A DNA stretch of 64,000 nt from Armatimonadota bacterium (GTDB taxonomy: Bacteria > Sysuimicrobiota > Sysuimicrobiia > Sysuimicrobiales > Kaftiobacteriaceae), in the NCBI GenBank assembly GCA_031081675.1, contig JAVHLZ010000003.1, forward strand, positions 60,784 to 124,783. The letters run 5' to 3'. Of this stretch, positions 43,568-53,190 are shown piece after piece (within the stretch, counting starts at the first letter, position 1; each line of letters starts with the position of its first letter). Both the position numbers and the translations under genes were made by a program. The notes below the pieces were generated by a model. The model was not told where the DNA came from and made no database searches. It saw only the letters and a program-made list of their open reading frames with translations.

Positions 43568-45913
43568 ATGCGACGCCTGGTCGCGGCCCTCGTGATCCTC
43601 CTGCTGGTGGCGCTGGTGGCTGCCGCCGCCGCGGGCGTCTACACTGTCCGCCGGGCCTTCCCCCAGGACCGCGGAACCCTCCGGGTCCCAGGGCTGCGCG
43701 CGCCGGTGGAGGTGGTGCGGGACCGCTGGGGCATCCCTCACATCACCGCCGAGAACGCCCACGATCTGTTCTTCGCCCAGGGCTACGTGCACGCCCAGGA
43801 CCGGCTGTGGCAGATGGAACTGCATCGCCGCACCGCGTCCGGGCGCCTGTCGGAGCTGTTCGGGGCCGTCACCCTCGATACCGACCGCTTCCTGCGCACC
43901 GTGGGCCTGCGCCGGGCCGCCCAGGACGAGCTGGCCATCCAGGACCCCGAGACCGCCGCGGCGCTGGACGCCTACGCCCGGGGGGTCAACGCGTTCGTGG
44001 AAACCCACCGCGGCCGGCTGCCGCTCGAGTTCGCCCTCCTGCGGACCGCCCCGGAGCCGTGGACGCCGGTGGACAGCCTGGCCTTCGCCAAGCTGATGGC
44101 CTGGGTCCTGGGAGGCAACTGGCAGGCCGAACTGCTGCGCGCCCACCTGATCGCCCGCTTCGGGGAGGACGGGGCCCGGACCCTGATGCCGCCTTACCAG
44201 GCCGACATGCCCCTCATCGTCCCTCCCGACGCCGTGGGCGCCTACCGTGCGCTGGACCCCGCCGCGGTGGCGAGGCTGCTGGCGGCGGCCGCGGTCGTGC
44301 CGGCGGTGGGCAGCAACAACTGGGCCGTGGCCCCCTCCCGCACCGCTACGGGAGCACCGCTGCTGGCCAACGATCCCCACCTGGAGATCGCCATGCCCTC
44401 GGTGTGGTATGAGATGCACCTGACCGGGGGCGGGTTCAACGTCGTCGGGGCCACCTTCCCGGGCGTGCCGGGGGTCGTCATCGGCCACAACGAAGAGATC
44501 GCCTGGGGGGTCACCAACGCCGGGCCGGACGTGCAGGACCTCTACCTGGAGCGGCTGGATCCCTCCGACCCGTCCCGCTACCTGTTCCGGGACGCCTGGG
44601 AGCCGGTGCGGGTGGTGCGGGAGGAGATCCGGGTGCGGGGGCGGCCGCAGCCGGAGGTCCTGCTGGTGCGGATCACGCGCCACGGGCCGCTGCTGAACTC
44701 GGTGGTGGAGGGGCTGGGCGCGTTCGTGGCCCTGCGGTGGATGGCGCTCCAGCCGGGGCGCATCGCGGGATCGGTGCTGCGGCTGGACCGCGCCCGCACC
44801 TGGGAGGAGTTCCGCGACGCGCTGCGGTGGTGGTCGGAACCCGCCCAGAACTTCGTCTACGCCGACCGCGGAGGCACCATCGGCTACCAGCTGCCCGGGC
44901 GCATCCCGGTGCGCGCCCGCGGGCGGGGCATGGTCCCAGTGCCCGGGTGGACTGGCGAGTACGAATGGACCGGCCAGATCCCCTTCGACCGCCTGCCTTT
45001 CGTGCGCAACCCGGCGCGGGGCTACATCGTCACCGCCAACAACCGCATCGTCCCCGAGACCTACCCGTACTTCCTGGCCGCCGAGTGGGATCCGGGCTTC
45101 AGGGCCCGGCGCATCGAGGACCTGCTGGCCGCCTCCGGGCGGGCCACGGTGGACCAGATGGCGTCCATCCAGCAGGACGTCCTCTCCCTGCCGGGCCAGC
45201 AGACGGTCCGGGCCCTGCGGGACGTCCAGGTGTCCGACGAGCGGGCGCGGGCGCTGCTGGCCGAGCTGCGGCGGTGGGATGGGGCACTCCGCCCCGACAG
45301 CCGCGCGGCGGCCGTCTACGAGGCCTTCCGGGTCTCCCTGCTGCCGGTGCTCTTCGAGGACCTGCTGGGCCGCGACCTGTACCGCCGCTACCTGGACCAC
45401 GCCGACGCCTGGCAGGTGGCCCTGCTGAACCTGCTGGCGCAGCCGCGCTCGCCCTGGTGGGGGCCCGCCGGCCGGGACGCGGCCATCGAGCAGGCCCTGC
45501 TCCGCGCCCACGACCTGCTGGTCAGCCGCCTGGGGCCCGACGCCGGCCGGTGGACCTGGGGGCGGCTTCACCGCACCGTCTTCGTGCACCCCCTGGGACG
45601 GGTGCGGGCCCTGGCGTGGATCTTCAACGCCGCCGCGCCCCCGGTGGGAGGCGACGCCTTCACCGTCAACAACGCCGGCTTCGACCTGTCCACCTTCGAC
45701 CAGGTGGTGGTGGCCTCATACCGGCAGGTGCTGGACCTGGCCGACTGGGACCGCTCCATCGCGGTCCACACCACCGGCCAGAGCGGGCTGCCGTTTCACC
45801 GGCACTACCGGGATTTCATCCCCCTGTGGGCGGCCGGCCGCTACCACCCGCTGGCGTTCTCCCCGGCGCGCATCCGCCAGGAGGAGGCCGCCCGGCTGCG
45901 CCTGGTCCCCTGA
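43568..45913 (+). CDS. Penicillin acylase family protein (Ntn hydrolase)
   Basis: A 781-residue precursor. An N-terminal hydrophobic segment (about 4-25) serves as signal or anchor. The alpha chain includes RDRWGIPHITAENAHDLFFAQGYVHAQDRLWQME. Autocleavage should occur before Ser249 in VGSNNWAV, which becomes the nucleophile of the beta chain. NDPHLEIAMPSVWYE, GVPGVVIGHNEEIAWGVTNAG and GYIVTANNRIVP are characteristic of the family. Natural substrates are usually N-acyl amides such as acyl-homoserine lactones, acylated peptides or lipids; the specificity is not evident. It is divergent from the CDF gene and precedes the beta-oxidation operon, so freeing fatty acids from N-acyl compounds is a reasonable guess. 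Confidence 0.9.
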   Translation: MRRLVAALVILLLVALVAAAAAGVYTVRRAFPQDRGTLRVPGLRAPVEVVRDRWGIPHITAENAHDLFFAQGYVHAQDRLWQMELHRRTASGRLSELFGAVTLDTDRFLRTVGLRRAAQDELAIQDPETAAALDAYARGVNAFVETHRGRLPLEFALLRTAPEPWTPVDSLAFAKLMAWVLGGNWQAELLRAHLIARFGEDGARTLMPPYQADMPLIVPPDAVGAYRALDPAAVARLLAAAAVVPAVGSNNWAVAPSRTATGAPLLANDPHLEIAMPSVWYEMHLTGGGFNVVGATFPGVPGVVIGHNEEIAWGVTNAGPDVQDLYLERLDPSDPSRYLFRDAWEPVRVVREEIRVRGRPQPEVLLVRITRHGPLLNSVVEGLGAFVALRWMALQPGRIAGSVLRLDRARTWEEFRDALRWWSEPAQNFVYADRGGTIGYQLPGRIPVRARGRGMVPVPGWTGEYEWTGQIPFDRLPFVRNPARGYIVTANNRIVPETYPYFLAAEWDPGFRARRIEDLLAASGRATVDQMASIQQDVLSLPGQQTVRALRDVQVSDERARALLAELRRWDGALRPDSRAAAVYEAFRVSLLPVLFEDLLGRDLYRRYLDHADAWQVALLNLLAQPRSPWWGPAGRDAAIEQALLRAHDLLVSRLGPDAGRWTWGRLHRTVFVHPLGRVRALAWIFNAAAPPVGGDAFTVNNAGFDLSTFDQVVVASYRQVLDLADWDRSIAVHTTGQSGLPFHRHYRDFIPLWAAGRYHPLAFSPARIRQEEAARLRLVP

Positions 45914-45926
45914 GGGACGGGAAGCC

Positions 45927-45955
45927 TTGCCGGCGCCGGAGGGAGGGAGTACAGT
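45927..45955 (+). promoter_or_regulatory. Promoter of the beta-oxidation operon
   Basis: TTGCCG (45927-45932), 17-base spacer, TACAGT (45950-45955). Both boxes are imperfect (4/6 each or better). The start would be near 45962, 25 bases before GTG 45987. Confidence 0.5.
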
Positions 45956-45986
45956 GGAAGTGCCGTTTCCCCTGCGAGGAGCGCCT

Positions 45987-48377
45987 GTGAGCGCACGGCT
46001 CCGACGGGCCGCGGTGCTGGGCGCCGGCGTGATGGGCAGCGCCATCGCCGCCCACCTGGCCAATGCCGGCGTGCCGGTCCTGCTGCTGGACATCGTCCCC
46101 CCCGACCTCACCGACGACGAGCGCCGGCAGGGGCTGACCCTGCAGGACGCGCCGGTCCGCAACCGTCTGGCCGCCGCCGGGCTGCAGCGTGCCCTGCAAG
46201 CCCAGCCGCCGGCGTTCTTCACCCCCGCCCGCGCCCGGCTGGTGGAGGTGGGCAACCTGGAAGACCACCTCGCCCGCATCGCCGAGGCCGACTGGGTCAT
46301 CGAGGCGGTGGTGGAGGACCTGGCGGTCAAGCAGCAGCTGCTGGAGAGGGTGGAAGCGCACTGGAAGCCCGGCACGGTGGTGAGCACCAACACCAGCGGG
46401 CTGCCGGTGCACCAGATCGCCGCCGGCCGCTCGCCGGCGTTCCGCCGCCACTTCCTGGGCACGCACTTCTTCAACCCGCCCCGCTACCTCAAGTTGCTGG
46501 AGGTCATCCCTCTCGCCGATACCGACCCCGAGGTGGTGGCCCGGGTCAGCGCGTGGGGCGAGCGGATCCTGGGCAAGGGAGTCGTCTACGCCCACGACCG
46601 CCCCAACTTCATCGCCAACCGCATCGGGACATACGGGTTCCTGCTGACGGTGCGGCTGATGCTGGAGCTGGGGCTCACCGTGGAAGAGGTGGACGAGCTC
46701 ACCGGTCCGGTTCTGGGACGCCCGCGCAGCGCCACATTCCGCACCACGGACCTGGTGGGCCTGGACACGGCGGTGGCGGTGGCCCACAACGCCTATCGCA
46801 ACCTCACCGACGACGACGAGCGGGACGTCTTCCAGGTCCCCGACCTGCTCCAGGAGATGGTGCGCCGGCGGTGGCTGGGCGAGAAGACCGGCGGCGGGTT
46901 TTACCGGCGCGTGGACGGGGAGATCCAGGCGCTGGACTGGACCACCATGGAGTACCGGCCCCGCCGCCGGGCGACGCTCCCGGTGGTGGAGACCGCCCGG
47001 CTCATCGAGGACCCCGCCCGCCGCCTGCGCACCCTCCTGGCGGACACGGGCAGGGCCGGCCAGTTCCTGTGGCGCCTGGTCAGCGGCGTCCTGGTGTACG
47101 CGGCCAAGCGGGTGCCCGAGGTGGCCCCCGACGTGGTCAACGTGGATCGGGCGATGCGCTGGGGATTTGCCTGGGAACACGGGCCATTTGAGACGTGGGA
47201 CCTGCTGGGGGTGGACGAGACGGTGCGCCGCCTGGAGGCCGACGGCCGCCCCATCCCCGCCCTGGTGCGGGCCGTGCTGGAGGCCGACGGTCGCTTCTAC
47301 CGCCGCCGGAACGGGGTCAGCGAGTACTTTGACGCCTCGGCGGGCGCGTACCGCCCTGTGCCCGAGCCGCCCGGGCTGATCGTCCTCGCCCGGACGCGGG
47401 AGCAGGGGCGGGTGGTGGACAGCACCCCCGGCGCCAGCCTGATCGACCTGGGGGATGGCATCGCGTGCCTGGAGTTCCACTCCAAACTCAACACCATCGG
47501 CGAGGACACCCTGCGGATGCTGTTCCGCGCCCTGGACGAGGTGGACCGCCGCTTCGAGGGCCTGGTGATCGGCAACCAGGGCCGGGACTTCTCCGCCGGC
47601 GCCAACCTCATGCTGCTGCTCCTGCTGGCCCAGGAGGGCAACTGGGAAGACCTGGAGCTTGCGGTGCGCCAGTTCCAGCGCGCCACCCGCGCCCTGCGCT
47701 ACAGCCCCCGGCCCGTGGTGGCCGCGCCCTTCGGCCGCACCCTGGCCGGCGGGTGCGAGGTGTGCCTGCCGTGCGCGCGGGTGCAGGCGGCGGCGGAGAC
47801 CTACATGGGCCTGGTGGAGACGGGGGTGGGGCTGATCCCCGCCGGCGGGGGCACCACCGAGATGGTGCGCCGGACGATGGCCCGCCTGCCCGACGACGTC
47901 CGGGCCGATCCCCTGCCGCTGCTGCGGTGGGCGTTTGAAACCGTGGCCCGGGCCCGGGTGTCCACCTCCGCCGAGGAGGCCCGCCAGCTGGGCTTCCTGC
48001 GGGAGTGCGACGGCATCACCATGAACGCCGACCACCTCCTCGCCGACGCCAAGGAGGTGTGCCTGACCCTGGCCCGCACCGGCTACCGGCCGCCGCTGCC
48101 CCAGCCGATCCGCGTGGCCGGCGAGGCCGGCCTGGCCGCCCTGGAGGCCGGCCTGTACCTGATGCGCTCGGGCGGCCACATCACCGAGTACGACGAGGTG
48201 GTGGGCCGGCGGCTGGCCTTCGTGATGTGCGGCGGGCGCGTGCCGGCGGGGACCGAGGTCAGCGAGGAGTACCTGCTGGACCTGGAGCGGGAGGCGTTTC
48301 TCAGCCTCCTGGGCCAGCCCAAGACCCAGGAGCGGATCCGGCACATGCTGGAGACCGGCAGGCCGCTGAGGAACTGA
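45987..48377 (+). CDS. fadN: 3-hydroxyacyl-CoA dehydrogenase/enoyl-CoA hydratase, FadN type
   Basis: A 796-residue bifunctional enzyme, close to the 789 residues of Bacillus FadN. The dehydrogenase comes first, with NAD-binding AAVLGAGVMGSAIAAHLANAG, STNTSGLPVHQIA and GTHFFNPPRYLKLLEVI. A second C-terminal dehydrogenase domain follows, then a crotonase-type domain (about 490-690: LEFHSKLNTIGEDTL, NQGRDFSAGANLMLLLLL, GLVETGVGLIPAGGGTTEM). This domain order is that of FadN, the reverse of proteobacterial FadB. GTG 45987 is preferred, as GAGGAG lies 6 bases upstream and family members start just before the Rossmann motif. GTG 45954 and TTG 45927 are in frame but lie in the promoter. First gene of a fadN-fadA-fadE-ligase operon. 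Confidence 0.93.
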   Translation: MSARLRRAAVLGAGVMGSAIAAHLANAGVPVLLLDIVPPDLTDDERRQGLTLQDAPVRNRLAAAGLQRALQAQPPAFFTPARARLVEVGNLEDHLARIAEADWVIEAVVEDLAVKQQLLERVEAHWKPGTVVSTNTSGLPVHQIAAGRSPAFRRHFLGTHFFNPPRYLKLLEVIPLADTDPEVVARVSAWGERILGKGVVYAHDRPNFIANRIGTYGFLLTVRLMLELGLTVEEVDELTGPVLGRPRSATFRTTDLVGLDTAVAVAHNAYRNLTDDDERDVFQVPDLLQEMVRRRWLGEKTGGGFYRRVDGEIQALDWTTMEYRPRRRATLPVVETARLIEDPARRLRTLLADTGRAGQFLWRLVSGVLVYAAKRVPEVAPDVVNVDRAMRWGFAWEHGPFETWDLLGVDETVRRLEADGRPIPALVRAVLEADGRFYRRRNGVSEYFDASAGAYRPVPEPPGLIVLARTREQGRVVDSTPGASLIDLGDGIACLEFHSKLNTIGEDTLRMLFRALDEVDRRFEGLVIGNQGRDFSAGANLMLLLLLAQEGNWEDLELAVRQFQRATRALRYSPRPVVAAPFGRTLAGGCEVCLPCARVQAAAETYMGLVETGVGLIPAGGGTTEMVRRTMARLPDDVRADPLPLLRWAFETVARARVSTSAEEARQLGFLRECDGITMNADHLLADAKEVCLTLARTGYRPPLPQPIRVAGEAGLAALEAGLYLMRSGGHITEYDEVVGRRLAFVMCGGRVPAGTEVSEEYLLDLEREAFLSLLGQPKTQERIRHMLETGRPLRN

Positions 48378-48410
48378 GGGACACCGAGAAGGGATCGGGA
48401 GGCGCGCGCC

Positions 48411-49592
48411 ATGCGAGAGGCTGTCATCGCCAGCGCGGTGCGGACCGCGGTGGGCAAGGCGCCGCGGGGCACCCTGAAGGACACCCGGCCGGACGAGATG
48501 GCGGCGGCCGCCATCCGGGAGGCGGTGCGGCGGGTGCCGGGGCTGGACCCGGCCGAGGTGGAGGACGTGATCCTGGGGTGCGCCATCCCCGAAGCCGAAC
48601 AGGGCATGAACGTCGCCCGGATCGCCGCCCTGCGGGCCGGGCTGCCCGTGTCGGTGTCGGCCCAGACCATCAACCGGTTCTGCGCCTCGGGCCTGCAGGC
48701 CATCGCCACCGCCGCCGAGCGCATCATGGCGGGCTGTGCCGATGTGATCGTCGCCGGGGGCACCGAGAGCATGAGCCTGATGCCCTCCCAGGCCGGCCAC
48801 ACCTTCCGCCCCAACCCGCACCTGGTGGAGCAGTGGCCCGAGGTCTACCTCTCCATGGGCCTCACCGCCGAGGTGGTGGCCAGAAAGTACGCCATCGCCC
48901 GGGAAGATCAGGATGCCTACGCCTACCGCAGCCACATGCGCGCGGCCCAGGCGATCCGCAGCGGGCGCTTTGCCGAGGAGATCGTGCCCCTGACCGTCAC
49001 CCGGTGGGAGACCGACGGCGAGGGGCGGCCCCGGTCCCGGCAGGTGGAGTTCGCAGTGGACGAGGGGGTCCGCTACGACACCTCCCTGGAGGCGCTGAGC
49101 AAGCTGCGGCCGGTGTTTGCCGCCGACGGCGTGGTGACGGCGGGCAACTCCTCCCAGACCAGCGACGGCGCGGCGGCGGTGGTGGTGATGTCCGCCGACC
49201 GGGCCCGCCAGCTGGGGGTGGAGCCCCTGGGCATCTTCCGGGCCTTTGCCACCGCGGGGGTGGCGCCCGAGATCATGGGGATCGGTCCGGTGGAGGCCGT
49301 CCCCCGGGCGCTGCGGCTGGCGGGGCTGCGGCTGGAGGACATTGACCTGATCGAGCTCAACGAGGCGTTCGCCGCCCAGACGCTGGCCGTCATCCGCCTG
49401 CTGGGCCTGAATGAGGAGATCACCAACGTCAACGGGGGCGCCATCGCCCTGGGCCATCCCCTGGGGTGCACCGGCGCCAAGCTCACCGCCACCCTGCTGT
49501 ACGAGATGCGCCGCCGGGGCGCGCGGTACGGGATGGTGACCATGTGCGTGGGGGGCGGCCAGGGAGCCGCCGGGATCTTCGAGCGACCGTAG
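48411..49592 (+). CDS. fadA: Acetyl-CoA acyltransferase (thiolase), FadA type
   Basis: A 393-residue thiolase. Nucleophile cysteine in [20 protein letters not shown] (near 90), [12 protein letters not shown], catalytic histidine in [17 protein letters not shown], and second cysteine in [14 protein letters not shown]. It cleaves 3-oxoacyl-CoA in the last step of beta-oxidation. It lies 33 bases after fadN with GGGAGG 8 bases before the start. Confidence 0.95.
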   Translation: MREAVIASAVRTAVGKAPRGTLKDTRPDEMAAAAIREAVRRVPGLDPAEVEDVILGCAIPEAEQGMNVARIAALRAGLPVSVSAQTINRFCASGLQAIATAAERIMAGCADVIVAGGTESMSLMPSQAGHTFRPNPHLVEQWPEVYLSMGLTAEVVARKYAIAREDQDAYAYRSHMRAAQAIRSGRFAEEIVPLTVTRWETDGEGRPRSRQVEFAVDEGVRYDTSLEALSKLRPVFAADGVVTAGNSSQTSDGAAAVVVMSADRARQLGVEPLGIFRAFATAGVAPEIMGIGPVEAVPRALRLAGLRLEDIDLIELNEAFAAQTLAVIRLLGLNEEITNVNGGAIALGHPLGCTGAKLTATLLYEMRRRGARYGMVTMCVGGGQGAAGIFERP

Positions 49593-49653
49593 CGGGACGG
49601 GGAGTGGGTCGTACGTCCCCGGTTCCGCACCACATCCTGTTCCGGAGGACACC

Positions 49654-51423
49654 ATGAGCACGCGAGACGTCAGCGCGCCGGTTGCGGGCGGCAGCTTTCT
49701 CATCGCGGACACGCCCGCCGATCAGGTCTTCACGCCCGAGGACTTCACCGACGAGCAGCGGCTGATCGCCCAGACGGCCCGGGAGTTCACCGAGCGGGAG
49801 ATCGCCCCGCACCTGGACCGCCTGGAGAACAAGGACTGGGACCTGACCCGCCAGCTGCTCCGCAAGCTGGGGGATCTGGGCTTTCTGGGCATGGCGGTGC
49901 CGGCCGCCTACGGCGGGGCCGAGATGGACATGATCTCCTCCCTGGTGGCGGCGGAGGGGCTGGCCGCCGGGTCGTTCGGAGTGTCCTACGGCGCCCACGT
50001 GGGCATCGGCATGGAACCCATCGTCTTCTTCGGCACCGAGGAGCAGCGGCGGCGTTACCTGCCTCCCATGGTGCGGGGGGAGCTGATCGGGGCCTACGCC
50101 CTCACCGAACCCACCGCCGGTTCGGATGCCATGGCCATCCGCACCCGGGCTGTGCTCTCCCCCGACGGCCGCCACTACCTGCTGTCGGGGACCAAGCAGT
50201 TCATCACCAACGCGGCGTTCGCCGACATCTTCAACATCTTCGCCAAGGTGGACGGGGAGAAACATACCTGCTTCATCGTCGAGCGGGCCACGCCGGGGCT
50301 GACGGTGGGCGACGAAGAGCACAAGATGGGGATCCGGGGATCGTCCACCGCGTCCCTGTTTCTGGACAACGCTCAGGTCCCGGTGCACAACGTCCTGGGC
50401 GAGGTCGGCCAGGGGTTCAAGATCGCCATGAACATCCTGAACATGGGCCGCTTCCGCCTGGCCGCCGGGTGCGTGGGGGCCGCCAAGCAGGTCGTGCGCC
50501 TGGCGGTGGGCTACGCCCGGGAACGCCAGCAGTTCGGCCGCCCGCTGGTGGAGTTCGGCCTGATCCAGCACAAGCTGGCGGAGATGGCGGTCCGGCTGTA
50601 CGCCGCCGAGAGCATGGCCTACCGCACGGGGGGCCTGGTGGAGGCTGCCCTGGCGGGCGTGCACGGGGATCCCACCTCCGCCATGCGCGCCCTGGAGGAG
50701 TACGCGGTGGAGTGCGCCATCAACAAGGTCTTCGCCTCCGAGATGCTGGACCACGTGGCCGACGAGACGGTGCAGGTGTACGGCGGGTACGGCTACATCG
50801 AAGACTACCCCGCCGCCCGCGCCTACCGGGACAGCCGCATCAACCGCCTGTTCGAGGGGACCAACGAGATCAACCGGCTGCTGATCGCCGGCATGCTGCT
50901 GCGCCGCGCCCAGCGGGGCCGGCTGGACCTCATCCCGGCGGCGCTGCGGGTGGCCCAGGAGCTCACCGCCCCGCCGACCGAGGAGATCCCCGGTGGCCCT
51001 CTGGCCGACGAGCGCCGCGCCGTGGCCGGCAGCAAGAAGGCCACGCTGTTCGTCGCCGGCGCCGCCGTGCAGAAGCACCTGGAGGCCATCGAGGAGCAGC
51101 AGGAGATCCTGGCCGGCATCGCCGACATGGTGATCGAGACGTTCGCCATGGAGAGCGCCCTGCTGCGCGCCCTGCGGGCGGCGCAGCGAGACGGAGCCCG
51201 CGCCGACCTGGCCCGGGACCTCGCCCGGACCTACATCAACGATGCCCTGATGCGGGTGGAGGCCACCGCCAAGGTGGTGCTGGCGGCCGTCTCCGAGGGC
51301 GACACGCTGCGCACCCAGCTGGCGGGCCTCAGGCGGCTGCTGCGCTACACGCCCGTGGACACGGTGGCGCTGCGGCGGCAGGTCGCCCGGCGGCTGGTGG
51401 CCCAGGGGGGATACGGACTGTGA
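49654..51423 (+). CDS. fadE: Acyl-CoA dehydrogenase, FadE type
   Basis: A 589-residue flavoenzyme, the long form with a C-terminal extension found in Bacillus FadE and in VLCAD-like enzymes. Motifs: ALTEPTAGSDAMAI (FAD-binding), MGIRGSSTASLFLDN, VYGGYGYIEDYPAARAYRDSRI, and LFEGTNEINRLL with the likely catalytic glutamate. The extension (about 410-589) includes a helical domain. It catalyses the first oxidation of fatty acyl-CoA. GGAGG lies 5 bases before the ATG. It overlaps the ligase by GTGA. Confidence 0.94.
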   Translation: MSTRDVSAPVAGGSFLIADTPADQVFTPEDFTDEQRLIAQTAREFTEREIAPHLDRLENKDWDLTRQLLRKLGDLGFLGMAVPAAYGGAEMDMISSLVAAEGLAAGSFGVSYGAHVGIGMEPIVFFGTEEQRRRYLPPMVRGELIGAYALTEPTAGSDAMAIRTRAVLSPDGRHYLLSGTKQFITNAAFADIFNIFAKVDGEKHTCFIVERATPGLTVGDEEHKMGIRGSSTASLFLDNAQVPVHNVLGEVGQGFKIAMNILNMGRFRLAAGCVGAAKQVVRLAVGYARERQQFGRPLVEFGLIQHKLAEMAVRLYAAESMAYRTGGLVEAALAGVHGDPTSAMRALEEYAVECAINKVFASEMLDHVADETVQVYGGYGYIEDYPAARAYRDSRINRLFEGTNEINRLLIAGMLLRRAQRGRLDLIPAALRVAQELTAPPTEEIPGGPLADERRAVAGSKKATLFVAGAAVQKHLEAIEEQQEILAGIADMVIETFAMESALLRALRAAQRDGARADLARDLARTYINDALMRVEATAKVVLAAVSEGDTLRTQLAGLRRLLRYTPVDTVALRRQVARRLVAQGGYGL

Positions 51424-53105
51424 CCGGGGTAGCCCTGGCCGAGCGGCCCTGGCTGCGGTTTTACGAGCCCGGGGTGCCGCCCACCCTGACGTACCCGTCC
51501 ATCCCGGTGCACGCCCTGCTGGATGACACCGCAGCGCGGTTCCCCGACCGGCCCGCCACCGTCTTTTTCGGCGCCACCCTGACCTTCCGGCAGCTGCAGG
51601 ACCTGTCCATCCGGTTCGCGGCGGGCCTGGCGGCCCTGGGCGTGCGCCCGGGGGACCGGGTCTCCCTGCACCTGCCCAACTGCCCGCAGTTCCTCATCGC
51701 CTACTACGGGGCGCTGCGGGTCGGGGCCGTGGTGGTCCCGTTCAATCCGCTGTACGTGGAGCGGGAGATCGAGCACCAGCTCACAGACAGCGGGGCCGAG
51801 GTGGCGGTGACCCTGGACCTGCTCTACCCGCGCCTGGAGGCGGTGCGGTCCCGCACCCGGGTGCGGGAGATGGTGATCACCCGGATCCATGACTACTTCC
51901 CGCCCCTGCTACGCGCCCTGTACCCGCTGCGGGCCTGGCGGGAGGGCCACCGGGTGCGGGTCCCCGCCGGGCCCGCCATCCGCCGCTTCGCCGACCTGCT
52001 GGAGGCCGGGCGGCCAGCGCCGGCGGTGGCGGTGGACCCGGCCCAGACCGCCGTCCTGCTGTACACCGGGGGGACCACCGGGGTGCCCAAGGGGGCGATG
52101 CTGTCCCACCGCAACCTGGTCAGCAACGTGCTGCAGGCTCGGGCGTGGTTCACCCGGCTGCGGCCCGGCCAGGATACCACCCTGGCCGTGATTCCCTTCT
52201 TCCACTCCTACGGGATGACGGCGGCCATGAACTTCTCGGTCAGCACCGGGACCCGCCTGGTGCTCCTGCCGCGGTTCCAGGTGGACATGGTGCTGCAGGC
52301 CATCGCCCGCTACCGCCCGCAGATCTTCCCCGGCGTGCCCACCATCTACACCGCCCTGATCTCCCACCCGCAGGTCCGCCGCTACGACCTGCGGTCCATC
52401 AGCGCCTGCATCTCCGGCGCCGCCCCGCTGCCGGTGGAGGTGCAGACCCGCTTCGAGGAGCTCACCGGGGGGCGGCTGGTGGAAGGGTACGGCCTCACCG
52501 AGGCCTCGCCGGTGACCCACGCCAACCCCCTGTTCGGCACCCGCAAGACCGGCAGCATCGGCATCCCCTTCCCCGACACCGACGCCCGCATCCTGGACGA
52601 CGCCGGGCGGACGCTGCCGCCGGGAGAGGTGGGCGAGCTGGCGGTGCGCGGCCCCCAGGTGATGCAGGGCTACTGGAACCGGCCCGACGAAACCGCCCAG
52701 GTGTTGCGGGAAGGCTGGCTGCTGACCGGGGACATGGCCCGGATGGACGAGGACGGCTACTTCTACATCGTGGACCGCAAGAAGGAGATGATCATCACCG
52801 GAGGCCTGAACGTCTTCCCCCGGGAGGTGGAGGAGGTCCTGTACACCCACCCGGCGGTCCTGGAGGCGGCCGTGGTGGGCACCCCGGACCCGTACAAAGG
52901 CGAGGTGGTGAAGGCCTTCGTGGTGTTGCGCCCGGGGGCCCGGGCCACCGCCGAGGAGATCATCGAGCACTGCCGCCGGCACCTGGCGCCGTTCAAGGTC
53001 CCCCGGGCCGTGGAGTTCCGCCCGCAACTGCCCAAGTCCCTCATCGGCAAGATCCTGCGGCGGGTCCTGGCCGAGGAAGAGCGGGCCCGCGCCCAGGCCC
53101 GCTGA
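51420..53105 (+). CDS. Long-chain fatty acid-CoA ligase
   Basis: A 561-residue member of the adenylate-forming family. P-loop LLYTGGTTGVPKGAMLSHRN, YGLTEASPVTH (A5), GWLLTGDMARMDEDGYFYIVDRKKEMIITGG (A7-A8), and PKSLIGKILRR with the terminal catalytic lysine. It activates fatty acids for the dehydrogenase encoded just upstream. GTG 51420 overlaps the fadE stop. Similar to Bacillus LcfA. It ends the operon; a dispersed repeat follows 25 bases later. Confidence 0.93.
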   Translation: MTGVALAERPWLRFYEPGVPPTLTYPSIPVHALLDDTAARFPDRPATVFFGATLTFRQLQDLSIRFAAGLAALGVRPGDRVSLHLPNCPQFLIAYYGALRVGAVVVPFNPLYVEREIEHQLTDSGAEVAVTLDLLYPRLEAVRSRTRVREMVITRIHDYFPPLLRALYPLRAWREGHRVRVPAGPAIRRFADLLEAGRPAPAVAVDPAQTAVLLYTGGTTGVPKGAMLSHRNLVSNVLQARAWFTRLRPGQDTTLAVIPFFHSYGMTAAMNFSVSTGTRLVLLPRFQVDMVLQAIARYRPQIFPGVPTIYTALISHPQVRRYDLRSISACISGAAPLPVEVQTRFEELTGGRLVEGYGLTEASPVTHANPLFGTRKTGSIGIPFPDTDARILDDAGRTLPPGEVGELAVRGPQVMQGYWNRPDETAQVLREGWLLTGDMARMDEDGYFYIVDRKKEMIITGGLNVFPREVEEVLYTHPAVLEAAVVGTPDPYKGEVVKAFVVLRPGARATAEEIIEHCRRHLAPFKVPRAVEFRPQLPKSLIGKILRRVLAEEERARAQAR

Positions 53106-53130
53106 CCTGCGTCGATCGGTCCAGGGGTGC

Positions 53131-53160
53131 CCTCACCCGATCCTCTCCCGGAGGGAGAGG
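53131..53160 (-). repeat. Dispersed palindromic repeat, copy 3
   Basis: On the minus strand the same CCTCTCCC-TCC-GGGAGAGG element followed by A-TCGGGTGAGG, as at 5597-5628. It sits between two convergent genes, where it could also serve as a terminator hairpin. Confidence 0.7.
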
Positions 53161-53190
53161 GAAAGGTGACGGGCCGCGCTCGCGCGCCGT

